A DNA stretch of 8,223 nt from Promethearchaeota archaeon (GCA_030606095.1 JAUWHC010000093.1:1-8223), one strand, 5' to 3'; shown: positions 1 to 6,174, counted from the first letter of the stretch. Numbers and translations are program-made. The notes: generated from the letters alone by a model not told the origin.

Positions 1-1
1 C

Positions 2-133
2 TATGATTTTGGTGATTACACAGGTAAAATATACATGTGCCAAGCATGTGGCACAAACTATCACGAAAACTGTCTTAACTTGCAGATTAATGAAGGGACT
101 TGTAAAAATTGTGGTAAAATATTGCTTTGGTAA
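2..133 (+). CDS. C-terminal end of a RING-like/treble-clef zinc-finger protein (5' partial)
   Basis: Only the last 43 codons are in the window, ending at TAA 131-133. The visible residues carry an ordered set of zinc ligands: C13-x2-C16-x4-H21-x2-C24-x9-C34-x2-C37, then a short hydrophobic end (KILLW). The HxxC-L...CxxC part resembles the second half of a RING finger, or another treble-clef finger such as a B-box or PHD finger. RING domains are often ubiquitin ligases, and some archaea, notably Asgard lineages, have ubiquitin-like systems; nothing here proves ligase activity. The frame was chosen because the Cys/His spacing is regular. Frame 3 is also open but gives no recognisable pattern. 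The missing upstream part prevents a domain count. Zinc finger is a confident call, RING subtype is tentative. Confidence 0.7.
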   Translation, partial: YDFGDYTGKIYMCQACGTNYHENCLNLQINEGTCKNCGKILLW

Positions 134-223
134 ATTGTGAATTAAAATAAATTTCCATTCAGAAATATTTTATTCCATTACTTATTTTTCAATATGTATT
201 CTAATTTAAGGTGATTTAAGATT
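134..223 (+). promoter_or_regulatory. Spacer with T-rich termination signal and Shine-Dalgarno site for the M20 gene
   Basis: This 90-nt AT-rich spacer holds T-rich runs around 168-190 that could end the upstream zinc-finger transcript. A TATA-like stretch lies around 163-175. A strong Shine-Dalgarno sequence, AAGGTGAT at 208-215, is 8 nt before ATG 224 and fixes that start. The TATA call is weak because the whole spacer is AT-rich. Confidence 0.5.
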
Positions 224-1510
224 ATGATTCTAGAGCAAATTTATAATGCCGTAGATAATTTAGATAGAGAAAAAGTAATGAGCGTTATGAGAACTTTTAT
301 CAATATTGATACTACAGTCCCACCTGGAAAAGCATATCGCCAATATGTGGATGCTTTAATCCCCTTTTTCAGAAATTTAGGTTACTCCTTGGAAGAAGTT
401 GTTGTGCCAGAGGAATTGGTAAAACTAATACCATATCCTTTAGAAGGACCTCGAATTAATCTTGTTGCTACAAAAAGTTTCGGACGAGATAAGGATGTTA
501 GCTTTTATGGACACATGGATGTTGTACCAGCTCCGAATGATGGAGAAAAAAAGTGGCGCTTTCCACCATTTGAAGCAAATATGATAAAAAGTGGAAAGAT
601 ATATGGTCGGGGAACTTCTGACATGAAAGGTGCTATGGTTTGTCTGATTTTAGCCCTCCAAATAATTGAAGAGCTAAAATTAACACCAAAATATAACATC
701 AATGTAATGAATTATACTGACGAAGAAATCGGTGTATGGCCTGGAATACGTTATCTTGCAGAAAAGGGATACGTCAAAGGAACGGTGTTCTGTATGGAAG
801 GTGTAATTAACCCCATAATTCCTATCGGGACAGCAGGTGCTTTAAATGTTATAGTCGAATCTTTCGGAAGAAGTTGCCATTCTGGAATGAACTTTCTAGG
901 AATAAATGCGTTAGAAGAAACTATTCCAATCTTAGTAGAATTAATGAAATTAAAAAAAATCGTTGAAGCTCGCGAAAGTAAAAACATTCCGGGATTACCT
1001 AGATTTGGAACAGGCGAAAAACGAAATATGACCCCCATGTTCAACTTAGACATTATACATTCGGGAACAAAAACGAATATAGTACCGGATTTATGTACTT
1101 TAACTATTAACCGAAGAGTAATCCCTGACGAAAAACTCGAAGATGTTAAGAAAGAAATATCTGAAGCAATAAAAAGAGGAAAAGCAAAAAGCAAATTACT
1201 AGATGTTAAAACTACTTTTATTTACGATTACCCCCCTATGGTCGCAGATCCAAACGCTCCCGATATAACAAGGATGAAAAAAGTTATGATGGAGGTTCAA
1301 AAAGTGCCGGAAAATAAAATTCTAATAATCGGAATCGCTGGAAGTACTGATATGGGTTTTGTCTCTGAAATTCTAAAAACTAAAGATATTATCTTTCATG
1401 GAGTAGGAAATCCTGGCTCTAACGACCATGCAGTAAACGAAAATGTTAAATTAAAAGAAGTTCTAACTTACATAAAGGAACTCATTGTTTTTCTCTGCGT
1501 GGATTTGTAA
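224..1510 (+). CDS. M20-family metallopeptidase/deacylase (ArgE/DapE/acylase-like)
   Basis: A 428-aa dinuclear zinc amidohydrolase of the M20 family, which removes acyl or aminoacyl groups from amino acids or short peptides in the cytosol. All expected catalytic elements are visible: H97 and D99 in GHMDVVP, the bridging metal ligand D133 in GRGTSDMKG, the E167-E168 pair (general base plus metal ligand) in TDEEIG, the metal ligand E192 in CMEG, H219 in CHSG of the lid/dimerisation domain, and the final metal ligand H402 in SNDHAVNE. Glu at position 192 rather than Asp is seen in the carboxypeptidase G2 branch. Length is normal for the family. The start is supported by AAGGTGAT 8 nt upstream. 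It could be acetylornithine deacetylase, succinyl-diaminopimelate desuccinylase, a dipeptidase or an aminoacylase; no neighbouring amino-acid biosynthesis gene helps choose. The downstream ferredoxin converges on it, so the gene ends its transcription unit. Confidence 0.9.
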   Translation: MILEQIYNAVDNLDREKVMSVMRTFINIDTTVPPGKAYRQYVDALIPFFRNLGYSLEEVVVPEELVKLIPYPLEGPRINLVATKSFGRDKDVSFYGHMDVVPAPNDGEKKWRFPPFEANMIKSGKIYGRGTSDMKGAMVCLILALQIIEELKLTPKYNINVMNYTDEEIGVWPGIRYLAEKGYVKGTVFCMEGVINPIIPIGTAGALNVIVESFGRSCHSGMNFLGINALEETIPILVELMKLKKIVEARESKNIPGLPRFGTGEKRNMTPMFNLDIIHSGTKTNIVPDLCTLTINRRVIPDEKLEDVKKEISEAIKRGKAKSKLLDVKTTFIYDYPPMVADPNAPDITRMKKVMMEVQKVPENKILIIGIAGSTDMGFVSEILKTKDIIFHGVGNPGSNDHAVNENVKLKEVLTYIKELIVFLCVDL

Positions 1511-1523
1511 TCGATAACTCAAC

Positions 1524-1549
1524 TTTCTTTTTATTCTTCTTATTTTTCT
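1524..1549 (+). terminator. Pyrimidine-rich T-run terminator of the M20 gene
   Basis: Beginning 14 nt after the M20 stop codon is a 26-nt stretch of T runs broken by single C or A bases, with no stem-loop before it. Intrinsic termination on T-rich tracts is usual in archaea. The call rests on composition and position only. Confidence 0.55.
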
Positions 1550-1716
1550 ACAAAAATTTTAATCCGTTAGGATTGTATTACAATGATTTACACTGGTATA
1601 TCTTGGCATATTTCGGTAATATGTACAAATTTTCGTGAAAGGTGTGTTTCACGATCTGAATTATTAAGATAAAACTGGTAAAAGTGGTTGGATACCGTTA
1701 AAAAATGTTAAAATAA
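1550..1716. other. Non-coding hairpin-rich stretch between convergent genes; possible small RNA
   Basis: The gap between the M20 stop (1510) and the ferredoxin stop (1785) is 274 nt, long for convergent genes here, and holds no plausible protein. Four short inverted repeats occur in about 95 nt: AATCC-gtta-GGATT (1561-1574), TTGTA-t-TACAA (1573-1583), CATATT-tcggt-AATATG (1607-1623) and the best one, TCGTGAAA-ggtgtg-TTTCACGA (1633-1654, 8-bp perfect stem, 6-nt loop). GC content across 1561-1700 is 45/140 (32%), clearly above the nearly pure A/T sequence that follows. A TATA-like AAAAATTTTAA lies at about 1552-1562 on plus. This could be a small RNA gene, operator sites or decayed sequence. 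No tRNA cloverleaf or clear C/D-box pair is visible. Confidence 0.3.
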
Positions 1717-1718
1717 TT

Positions 1719-1762
1719 AAAAAAAATATAATTTAAAAATAAAAAAAAGTTTTCAAAAAAAA
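1719..1762 (-). terminator. Triple T8-run terminator of the ferredoxin gene
   Basis: Read on the minus strand, the sequence after the ferredoxin stop has three separate runs of eight T (1762-1755, 1748-1741, 1726-1719). The first begins 22 nt past the stop. Serial T-runs are a strong archaeal termination signal. Confidence 0.65.
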
Positions 1763-1784
1763 CCTATGAAAAATTTATCGAATT

Positions 1785-1982
1785 TTAATCCTCAGTTATT
1801 TCAATACATTCTTCAGGGCATTGTGTTTCACATGCTCTGCAACCTACGCAATCGTCTCTATTGTCTTCGATTATATTTACTTTTCCACCCTCTGGTTCCG
1901 CAAAACACTCACTTGGGCAGACTTCATAACATGTTCCGCACCCAGTGCAACTATCCAAATTAATTACGATTCCAAATCCCAT
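1785..1982 (-). CDS. 2[4Fe-4S] ferredoxin
   Basis: A 65-aa soluble electron carrier with two cluster motifs: C12-x2-C15-x2-C18-x3-C22-P and C45-x2-C48-x2-C51-x3-C55-P. In this fold the last Cys of each motif binds the other motif's cluster, giving two low-potential [4Fe-4S] centres. An additional Cys sits four residues after each CP cysteine (C26 and C59), so the two halves keep an internal repeat. The insert between the motifs is short and acidic, and the tail ends in acidic residues, as expected for a protein that docks on basic oxidoreductase surfaces. AAAGGT at 1995-1990 lies 7 nt before ATG 1982 and supports the start. Partners are unknown: no oxidoreductase gene is adjacent. It appears to have its own promoter and a strong terminator, so it is probably monocistronic. 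Confidence 0.93.
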   Translation of the reverse strand: MGFGIVINLDSCTGCGTCYEVCPSECFAEPEGGKVNIIEDNRDDCVGCRACETQCPEECIEITED

Positions 1983-2078
1983 TTCCTTTACCTTTTTGTT
2001 GTTTTTGTTTCTTTTCGAAGTTTTTTTTTTCTAAATATAGATAAATTAATTATCTTTGATATTGAGAATTGCGTAAAA

Positions 2079-2097
2079 AATTTAAATTTCTTTCTTA
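2079..2097 (-). promoter_or_regulatory. Candidate BRE/TATA promoter of the ferredoxin gene
   Basis: On minus, a purine-rich AGAAAGAAA (a BRE-like sequence) is followed directly by TTTAAATTTT. A start about 25 nt downstream, near 2059, would leave a leader of roughly 75 nt before the ferredoxin ATG. The element is a good TATA match, but the surrounding AT-richness lowers confidence. Confidence 0.4.
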
Positions 2098-2105
2098 TTT
2101 TGGGA

Positions 2106-2130
2106 AATAGTCACTATTAATTACATGTAA
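2106..2130. promoter_or_regulatory. Two adjacent palindromes upstream of the ferredoxin promoter
   Basis: AATAGT-c-ACTATT (2106-2118) and TTACATGTAA (2121-2130) are two perfect palindromes separated by two bases. They lie just upstream of the candidate BRE/TATA of the ferredoxin gene and just downstream of the membrane-protein stop. They could be regulator-binding sites for the ferredoxin promoter, or could act in the 3' end of the membrane-protein transcript. Which one cannot be decided from sequence. Confidence 0.35.
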
Positions 2131-2137
2131 AAAAAAA
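2129..2137 (-). terminator. T9 terminator directly after the four-span membrane protein
   Basis: On minus, nine T follow the stop codon at 2140-2138 without any gap, a simple archaeal T-run terminator. It separates the membrane-protein transcript from the ferredoxin gene, although both are on the same strand. Confidence 0.6.
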
Positions 2138-2572
2138 TTATTGATTTTTTTGTCTTAAGTAAAATAGTATCGCATTAAGAATTCCACCAACAGCTCCACC
2201 ATAAAAGCCTATTCCAAACCCCCATTCATATCCACCATATGTTATCGCAAAAGACACACCACCTATTATCGCAAAAACCAATGTTAATGCTGCTAAAATG
2301 ATACCATATTTGGTTAAATCCATCGAAATGAATCTTTTTGGAAGTAAATCGTTTAAAGCTATAACTACTTGAATAATGAACAAAATTAGGATAAAAATCT
2401 GTGCTATTAAATCACCTATTGTATAATATTCACAACTTAAGCAAGAATATCTATATCCATAACCGGGATAATAAAAATTTCCGAAATCACCAATTGTTAA
2501 CATCAAGATTCCAACGATACTAAGTATTAAAATTAATACTAAAAATGGATCAATATTTTTTTCTTCCGACAT
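2138..2572 (-). CDS. Small four-span membrane protein of unknown function
   Basis: A 144-aa hydrophobic protein not recognised as a known family. Four membrane segments can be read at about residues 9-28, 53-75, 88-112 and 118-139. The N-terminus is short and charged, and the end is basic (RQKNQ). The TM1-TM2 loop is aromatic and glycine-rich (PGYGYRY) and carries C44-x2-C47, which could bind a metal or form a disulfide if it faces outside. The K79-R80 pair after TM2 suggests that loop is cytoplasmic, which would put the CxxC loop outside; this is inference by the positive-inside rule. GAGTGA at 2584-2579 lies 6 nt before the ATG as a modest Shine-Dalgarno site. It is transcribed divergently from the propeller gene and ends at a T9 terminator. 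Being a real gene is well supported by its composition and signals. Confidence 0.75.
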   Translation of the reverse strand: MSEEKNIDPFLVLILILSIVGILMLTIGDFGNFYYPGYGYRYSCLSCEYYTIGDLIAQIFILILFIIQVVIALNDLLPKRFISMDLTKYGIILAALTLVFAIIGGVSFAITYGGYEWGFGIGFYGGAVGGILNAILFYLRQKNQ

Positions 2573-2713
2573 TTCTTTTCACTCTACAAAATTTTATTTT
2601 TAGTTTATTCTTAATTTATTTTAAATTTATTTATAATTATATTTTATAAAAAATTATTTCTGTTTCAAATAATTAATTCTTAATAAACTAGTGAGAGTAA
2701 AGTAGATGTAAGA
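2573..2713. promoter_or_regulatory. Divergent promoter region between membrane-protein and propeller genes
   Basis: This 141-nt, very AT-rich spacer must hold both promoters. Candidates are TTATAAATAA at 2634-2625 for the minus gene and TTTTATAAA at 2642-2650 for the plus gene. The two are almost back to back. Several other A/T stretches would also fit, so exact boxes are uncertain. Confidence 0.4.
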
Positions 2714-3835
2714 ATGGTTAATATTAAAGAACAATGGGACTTCCATTCCAGTGAGCCGATTCTTGGAATTGAAATAGGAGATGTCAATAATAACAGTAAA
2801 AATGAAATTATAGCATTCTCTAAATCGGGTAAAATCCTTATACTTTCTATGAAAGGTAAATTAATATCTGAATTAGAAATCGCAAAAGAATCTTCGATTT
2901 GGAATGGAAAGATATGCGACATAGATCATGATAATAAAAATGAAGTTATTTTCAGTGGTTTAGATGGTTTATTAAGAGTGTTTAAATGCAGTCCCTCCTA
3001 TGAATTGAAACCTTTTTGGGCACATCAATTTGGTGCGTCTATTAGCGGATTCTTGTTTGAGGACATAAACAACGATAACATTGACGAAATTATCGCCTAT
3101 TCGATAGATAAAAGCTTAAGAGTTTTAAACCCTATTAATGGTTCTTTAATTTGGGGGCAGATTTTTGAAGATGGAATAGGTGACGCTATAATTTATCGAG
3201 ATTCTGCTGACTTTAGAACAAAGGAAGTAATTGCATGTGGAAACGATGGATCAATCAGAGTTTTTATGGGAAAGGATGGAGATTTAGTTTGGTTTAAGCG
3301 ATTTGAAGATAAAATTCGTTGCCTTTCGATTTTCAAAACAAATGATAGAGAATTGATTGTTTGTGGAGGAGACGATAAAAAAATCCACTTAGTTGATAAA
3401 CTTACTCAAGAAGAAATTAAATCAATTCAATTCGATGATTATGTCTGGAAATGTTTTTCGTTTCTTCATAAAGACGAAAATTATTTATTAGTAAGTACCT
3501 ATTCGTTTGAATATTTTGATGAGTCTATTAATATCGAAGATATCGAATTCAGCTCAAAACTTATGTGTTTGAACCAAAAATTAGAAGATAAATGGGACAT
3601 AGCAAATATAAATACTGAATGCTTGATTCAAATTAAAATAGGTTCGAATACTTATATTGTTTTAGGAACAACTAAGGGGAAATTGTTGATCATTGACGAA
3701 ATTTCGGGCAATATTATTACTAAAATTCAAAAAAAATCGTGTTTAAACGACCTAAAATACGATTTGAACTCAAATATCTTAATTGCTTGTCACGATAACG
3801 GTTCAATATTCGCTTACTTTTTAGCGGAGTCTTAA
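2714..3835 (+). CDS. Cytosolic beta-propeller protein with FG-GAP/Ca-loop repeats (about seven blades)
   Basis: A 373-aa repeat protein made of blades of about 40-50 residues. The early blades carry acidic loops of the integrin FG-GAP/calcium type: D23-x-N-x-N...E31, D69-x-D-x-D...E77 and D117-x-N-x-D...E125, each followed by a strand such as EIIAFS, EVIFSG or EIIAYS. Each blade then has a short G-x-[IL]-x-[VI] strand (GLLRVF, KSLRVL, GSIRVF, KKIHLV, GKLLII). I count about seven blades over residues 15-371, with a slightly irregular sixth (241-296). No signal peptide or membrane anchor is seen, so it is probably cytosolic, unlike most bacterial FG-GAP proteins. Such propellers are binding scaffolds. 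The layout resembles propellers of eukaryotic trafficking proteins (BBS or ITFG type), but that is resemblance only. PQQ-like and WD40-like propellers are alternatives. Its Shine-Dalgarno site is weak. Confidence 0.75.
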   Translation: MVNIKEQWDFHSSEPILGIEIGDVNNNSKNEIIAFSKSGKILILSMKGKLISELEIAKESSIWNGKICDIDHDNKNEVIFSGLDGLLRVFKCSPSYELKPFWAHQFGASISGFLFEDINNDNIDEIIAYSIDKSLRVLNPINGSLIWGQIFEDGIGDAIIYRDSADFRTKEVIACGNDGSIRVFMGKDGDLVWFKRFEDKIRCLSIFKTNDRELIVCGGDDKKIHLVDKLTQEEIKSIQFDDYVWKCFSFLHKDENYLLVSTYSFEYFDESINIEDIEFSSKLMCLNQKLEDKWDIANINTECLIQIKIGSNTYIVLGTTKGKLLIIDEISGNIITKIQKKSCLNDLKYDLNSNILIACHDNGSIFAYFLAES

Positions 3836-3873
3836 CTTTGATATTTGAATAAAAATTTTTTAAACGAATAACT

Positions 3874-4614
3874 ATGTGTCGTATGTTTTTTCAGTGTTCG
3901 CTTGAACCCTTTCAAATTGATTTTAATATTTTAAAAAAATTTGTAACCTCCTGCCATTGGCATTATTTAAGGAAGTATAACCTTTTTGGGCACCATGGAT
4001 TAGGTTGGGGCTTCGCTTATATCTCTGAAGATAACAACAAACTCGTAATAAAGCGAGATATAACTCAAATTTACCACGCGGACTGGAAAAACCTCACTAA
4101 GATTAAAACTCGTTTCCTTTTAGTTCACGCAAGAAAAACGCTCCCTTGGAAAAAGAACTTTAGAGATGTACATCCTATCGATATTGGTGAGAAGTATGTC
4201 ATAACTCATAATGGAATTATAAAAGGCTTTCCAGATAAAAAACTAAAAAACCCAAGATTGGAAAAAATTTATAGTAATACTAACTTAGACACTCGAAAAT
4301 ATCTATGTGCTATTATTGACGAACTACAAGAAGGTAAAAGTTTAAAGAATACCTTGGAATCCATTTTTAGAGAGATTGAGATAGGTGCTGGCGCGAACGC
4401 ATTTCTATTTAATTCACACACTTGCAATGTCATCACTAATCATAAAACTAATTTTAACGGCAGGCACCATACCTTATTTTTAAGTAATAAACAAAAAGAA
4501 ATCCTTGTAGGCACAACTCCCTTAACTGATAATTCTAAAGAAATTCCTAATTACTCTTTAATTCAAATTGATTTAAATAACCTAAACATAAATGCGATGA
4601 AATTAGAGTTTTAG
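3874..4614 (+). CDS. Class II glutamine amidotransferase domain protein (YafJ/EgtC-like)
   Basis: A 246-aa N-terminal-nucleophile amidohydrolase. The predicted catalytic Cys is residue 2, exposed by Met removal, which fixes the start although no Shine-Dalgarno site is seen. Family landmarks appear in order: HGLGWGF at 41-47, HARK at 85-88 (R87 as the substrate-carboxylate arginine), HP at 100-101, THNG at 111-114 (N113 and G114 forming the oxyanion hole), and NLDT at 137-140 (D139 contacting the substrate amine). GTTPL at 213-217 is like the C-terminal strand of the family. These enzymes hydrolyse glutamine or a gamma-glutamyl amide. The protein is a stand-alone domain with no synthase attached, as in YafJ and the ergothioneine enzyme EgtC. 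The acceptor substrate is unknown. It begins 38 nt after the propeller gene and may be co-transcribed, although TTTTTTAAA in the gap could be a separate promoter. Confidence 0.85.
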   Translation: MCRMFFQCSLEPFQIDFNILKKFVTSCHWHYLRKYNLFGHHGLGWGFAYISEDNNKLVIKRDITQIYHADWKNLTKIKTRFLLVHARKTLPWKKNFRDVHPIDIGEKYVITHNGIIKGFPDKKLKNPRLEKIYSNTNLDTRKYLCAIIDELQEGKSLKNTLESIFREIEIGAGANAFLFNSHTCNVITNHKTNFNGRHHTLFLSNKQKEILVGTTPLTDNSKEIPNYSLIQIDLNNLNINAMKLEF

Positions 4615-4636
4615 GTAAAAATATAAAAATTTAAAT

Positions 4637-4654
4637 AAAAAAAAATAAAAAAAA
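4637..4654 (-). terminator. T8-A-T9 terminator of the small membrane-protein gene
   Basis: On minus, eight T, one A, then nine T start 17 nt after the stop codon. No comparable T-run is seen on plus for the converging amidotransferase gene, so that transcript may read into this region. Confidence 0.6.
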
Positions 4655-4671
4655 GGTTAATTATATCCTTT

Positions 4672-4989
4672 CTACTCTCCAGATTCTTCTTCAGCAGCTA
4701 GCTCTTCTTCCAACTCTTCTAAAGGAACCGGTGCTGGAGTTGTGAGCATTGAATATCCTATCCATACAGCAATAATTGCTATTAATAATACCATAATCCA
4801 GAGTGGCAGAACAGCGAATAATCTCCAATCGAGCCAATCGATCTCAAATAATCGGAGGGCAACATCCCAATTTGGGTTTCCACAAAGAGTGCCAAACCAT
4901 AAATCAAGGATACTTCCCATGGTATAAACTACCGCGATAAGGATACCAAGGAGCATGACGATTGCGCCAATTATCTTATCTTTTGCCAT
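4672..4989 (-). CDS. Small two-span membrane protein with acidic C-terminal tail, unknown function
   Basis: A 105-aa protein counted from ATG 4989. An in-frame ATG at 5034 would add 15 basic residues, but AAAGGT at 5002-4997 sits exactly 7 nt before the inner ATG, the same spacing as in the ferredoxin gene, so the inner start is preferred. Two membrane segments are visible, about residues 6-28 and 57-80, joined by a tryptophan-rich loop (W41, W52, W55) that looks amphipathic. The tail after residue 82 has a short proline stretch and then nine glutamates with no basic residue. I do not recognise a family. A membrane-anchored acidic tail might dock a basic protein, but this is conjecture. It is divergent from the ribokinase gene and convergent with the amidotransferase gene. 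Confidence 0.72.
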   Translation of the reverse strand: MAKDKIIGAIVMLLGILIAVVYTMGSILDLWFGTLCGNPNWDVALRLFEIDWLDWRLFAVLPLWIMVLLIAIIAVWIGYSMLTTPAPVPLEELEEELAAEEESGE

Positions 4990-5130
4990 TTTCAATACCT
5001 TTGTTAATTTTAAATTTTTAGTATATTTTTTCAAGCATATTTTCTTTGCTTAATATTATTTTTAAAATTATATTAAATTAAAACCATTCGTTAAGAATCA
5101 CTTGGTTTAATTGTGATGTTTCATAAATTG

Positions 5131-5140
5131 ATAATATAAA
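5131..5140 (+). promoter_or_regulatory. TATA-like box of the ribokinase-cupin operon
   Basis: ATAATATAAA stands out from mixed-composition flanks. A start 24-27 nt downstream of its centre would fall at about 5160-5163, leaving a leader of about 20-24 nt before ATG 5184. A weaker inverted repeat, ATCAC-N11-GTGAT (5097-5117), lies directly upstream. Confidence 0.5.
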
Positions 5141-5155
5141 GCTAAGAGAGATCGA

Positions 5156-5169
5156 AAAATCGCGATTTT
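5156..5169. promoter_or_regulatory. Perfect 14-bp palindrome at the predicted transcription start; candidate operator
   Basis: AAAATCGCGATTTT is its own reverse complement over all 14 bases, has a rare CGCG core in an AT-rich spacer, and overlaps the start position predicted from the TATA-like box. It ends 14 nt before the ribokinase ATG. Archaeal repressors of the winged-helix or AsnC/Lrp type often bind such sites. The binding protein is not identified. Confidence 0.45.
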
Positions 5170-5183
5170 AAAAGTGTAAAATT

Positions 5184-6155
5184 ATGTCAAATAGCAACCA
5201 ATATGTTCTAATTATTGGTTCGAGTAATATGGATTTAAACATTTACTCTCAACGGTTACCAGAACCTGGTGAAACTGTAACTGGGGGCACATTTAAGCAA
5301 TTCCTGGGAGGAAAAGGCGCGAATCAAGCGGTAGCTTCTGTGAGATCTGGGTCTAATACTATTTTTATTGGTAAGGTCGGCATAGACTCTTACGGAGACC
5401 AAATGATTTCTCAATTAAACAACGAAGGCGTGGACATAGAACATATTATAAGGGATCCTTACGAATCGAGCGGAATCGCTTTTATAATGATAGACAAGAA
5501 CGGAGAGAACATGATTAGTGTAGCACCCGGGGCAAATTTCAATTTAACACCAGAAGATGTTCGAATAAATTCCGAAGTCATTAAAAACGCTAACACTTTG
5601 ATCGTTCAGATGGAAATTCCCATTGATTCAATTGCAGAAATTTTTAAAATAGCAATTCAAGGGAAGGCTGTAAAAATTCTTAATCCTGCGCCGTTAAAAC
5701 CAATTAGTTTATCAATTTTGAGAAATATTGATGTAATAATCCCCAACGAAGGAGAACTACTACGATTACATTCGCTTCTAAATTTTAAAGAGTTAGTTGG
5801 CGAATCTAAAGGTAAAATTATTCAAGCTTCAAAAGATATTTCAAAATTAGGGGTTAAAATAATCGTAACTACATTAGGCAGTAAAGGATGTTTGATATAT
5901 AACGCTTCAGAAGATAAGATTACTGAAATACCCGCTTTTAAGGTTAAACCCGTTGATACAGTAGGCGCTGGAGATTGCTTCAACGGAGTTTTAGCAAGCA
6001 AGTTAAATCAAGGGGAAGATTTAATCACTTCGGTAAAGTACGCAACATCGGCTGCTTCAATAGCAGTAACGAGGAAAGGAGCGCAAGAATCAATGCCATT
6101 TATTGATGAAATTGAAGCACGCTTCAAAAAATATAAAGATATCTATGGGATATAG
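5184..6155 (+). CDS. rbsK: Ribokinase-like PfkB-family sugar kinase
   Basis: A 323-aa cytosolic kinase that would use ATP to phosphorylate ribose at O5, or a related sugar or nucleoside. Ribokinase landmarks are complete. GSSNMD at 12-17 has the sugar-binding D17. The first PfkB signature is GGKGANQA at 42-49. NPAP follows in the middle strand (about 171-174), then PNEGE, then TTLGSKG before the ATP site. DTVGAGD at 258-264 holds the anion hole and the catalytic base D264. Length is typical (E. coli ribokinase is about 309 aa). NMD and the GGKGANQA form favour ribokinase over fructokinase or adenosine kinase, but archaeal PfkB kinases often have other substrates such as nucleosides. The start has a weak AAGTGT site upstream. 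The cupin gene follows 19 nt after the stop, so both probably form one operon, possibly controlled by the palindrome at 5156-5169. Confidence 0.85.
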   Translation: MSNSNQYVLIIGSSNMDLNIYSQRLPEPGETVTGGTFKQFLGGKGANQAVASVRSGSNTIFIGKVGIDSYGDQMISQLNNEGVDIEHIIRDPYESSGIAFIMIDKNGENMISVAPGANFNLTPEDVRINSEVIKNANTLIVQMEIPIDSIAEIFKIAIQGKAVKILNPAPLKPISLSILRNIDVIIPNEGELLRLHSLLNFKELVGESKGKIIQASKDISKLGVKIIVTTLGSKGCLIYNASEDKITEIPAFKVKPVDTVGAGDCFNGVLASKLNQGEDLITSVKYATSAASIAVTRKGAQESMPFIDEIEARFKKYKDIYGI

Positions 6156-6162
6156 ACGATAT

Positions 6163-6168
6163 AGGTGG
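6163..6168 (+). promoter_or_regulatory. Shine-Dalgarno AGGTGG of the cupin gene
   Basis: AGGTGG lies 6 nt before ATG 6175, within the 19-nt gap after the kinase stop. It fixes the start and argues for translation of the cupin from a shared message. Confidence 0.8.
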
Positions 6169-6174
6169 TAAAAG

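Noticed and set aside
3..140. Alternative open frame 3 at the left edge, beginning with ATG
   Set aside because: Frame 2 shows an ordered Cys/His zinc-binding pattern, while frame 3 shows none.
505..1194. Long open frames on the minus strand inside the M20 gene (505-702 and 751-1194)
   Set aside because: They lie fully antisense to a gene with all catalytic motifs, have no family-like pattern and no Shine-Dalgarno support.
1550..1716. tRNA or C/D-box guide RNA in the convergent gap
   Set aside because: No acceptor-stem/T-loop arrangement is present, and the only C-box-like sequence (ATGATTT near 1583-1589) departs from RTGATGA.
1785..1982. Extra cysteines C26 and C59 of the ferredoxin as a novel third metal site
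   Set aside because: CP-x-x-C is common in archaeal and clostridial-type ferredoxins and probably reflects the internal duplication.
1766..2120. Open frames on plus across the ferredoxin gene (1766-1963 and 1821-2120)
   Set aside because: They mirror the Cys-rich ferredoxin codons, and the ferredoxin reading on minus is unmistakable.
4990..5034. Longer start at 5034 for the two-span membrane protein
   Set aside because: The inner ATG at 4989 has AAAGGT at the right distance, and the extra 15 residues look like translated A/T-rich leader.
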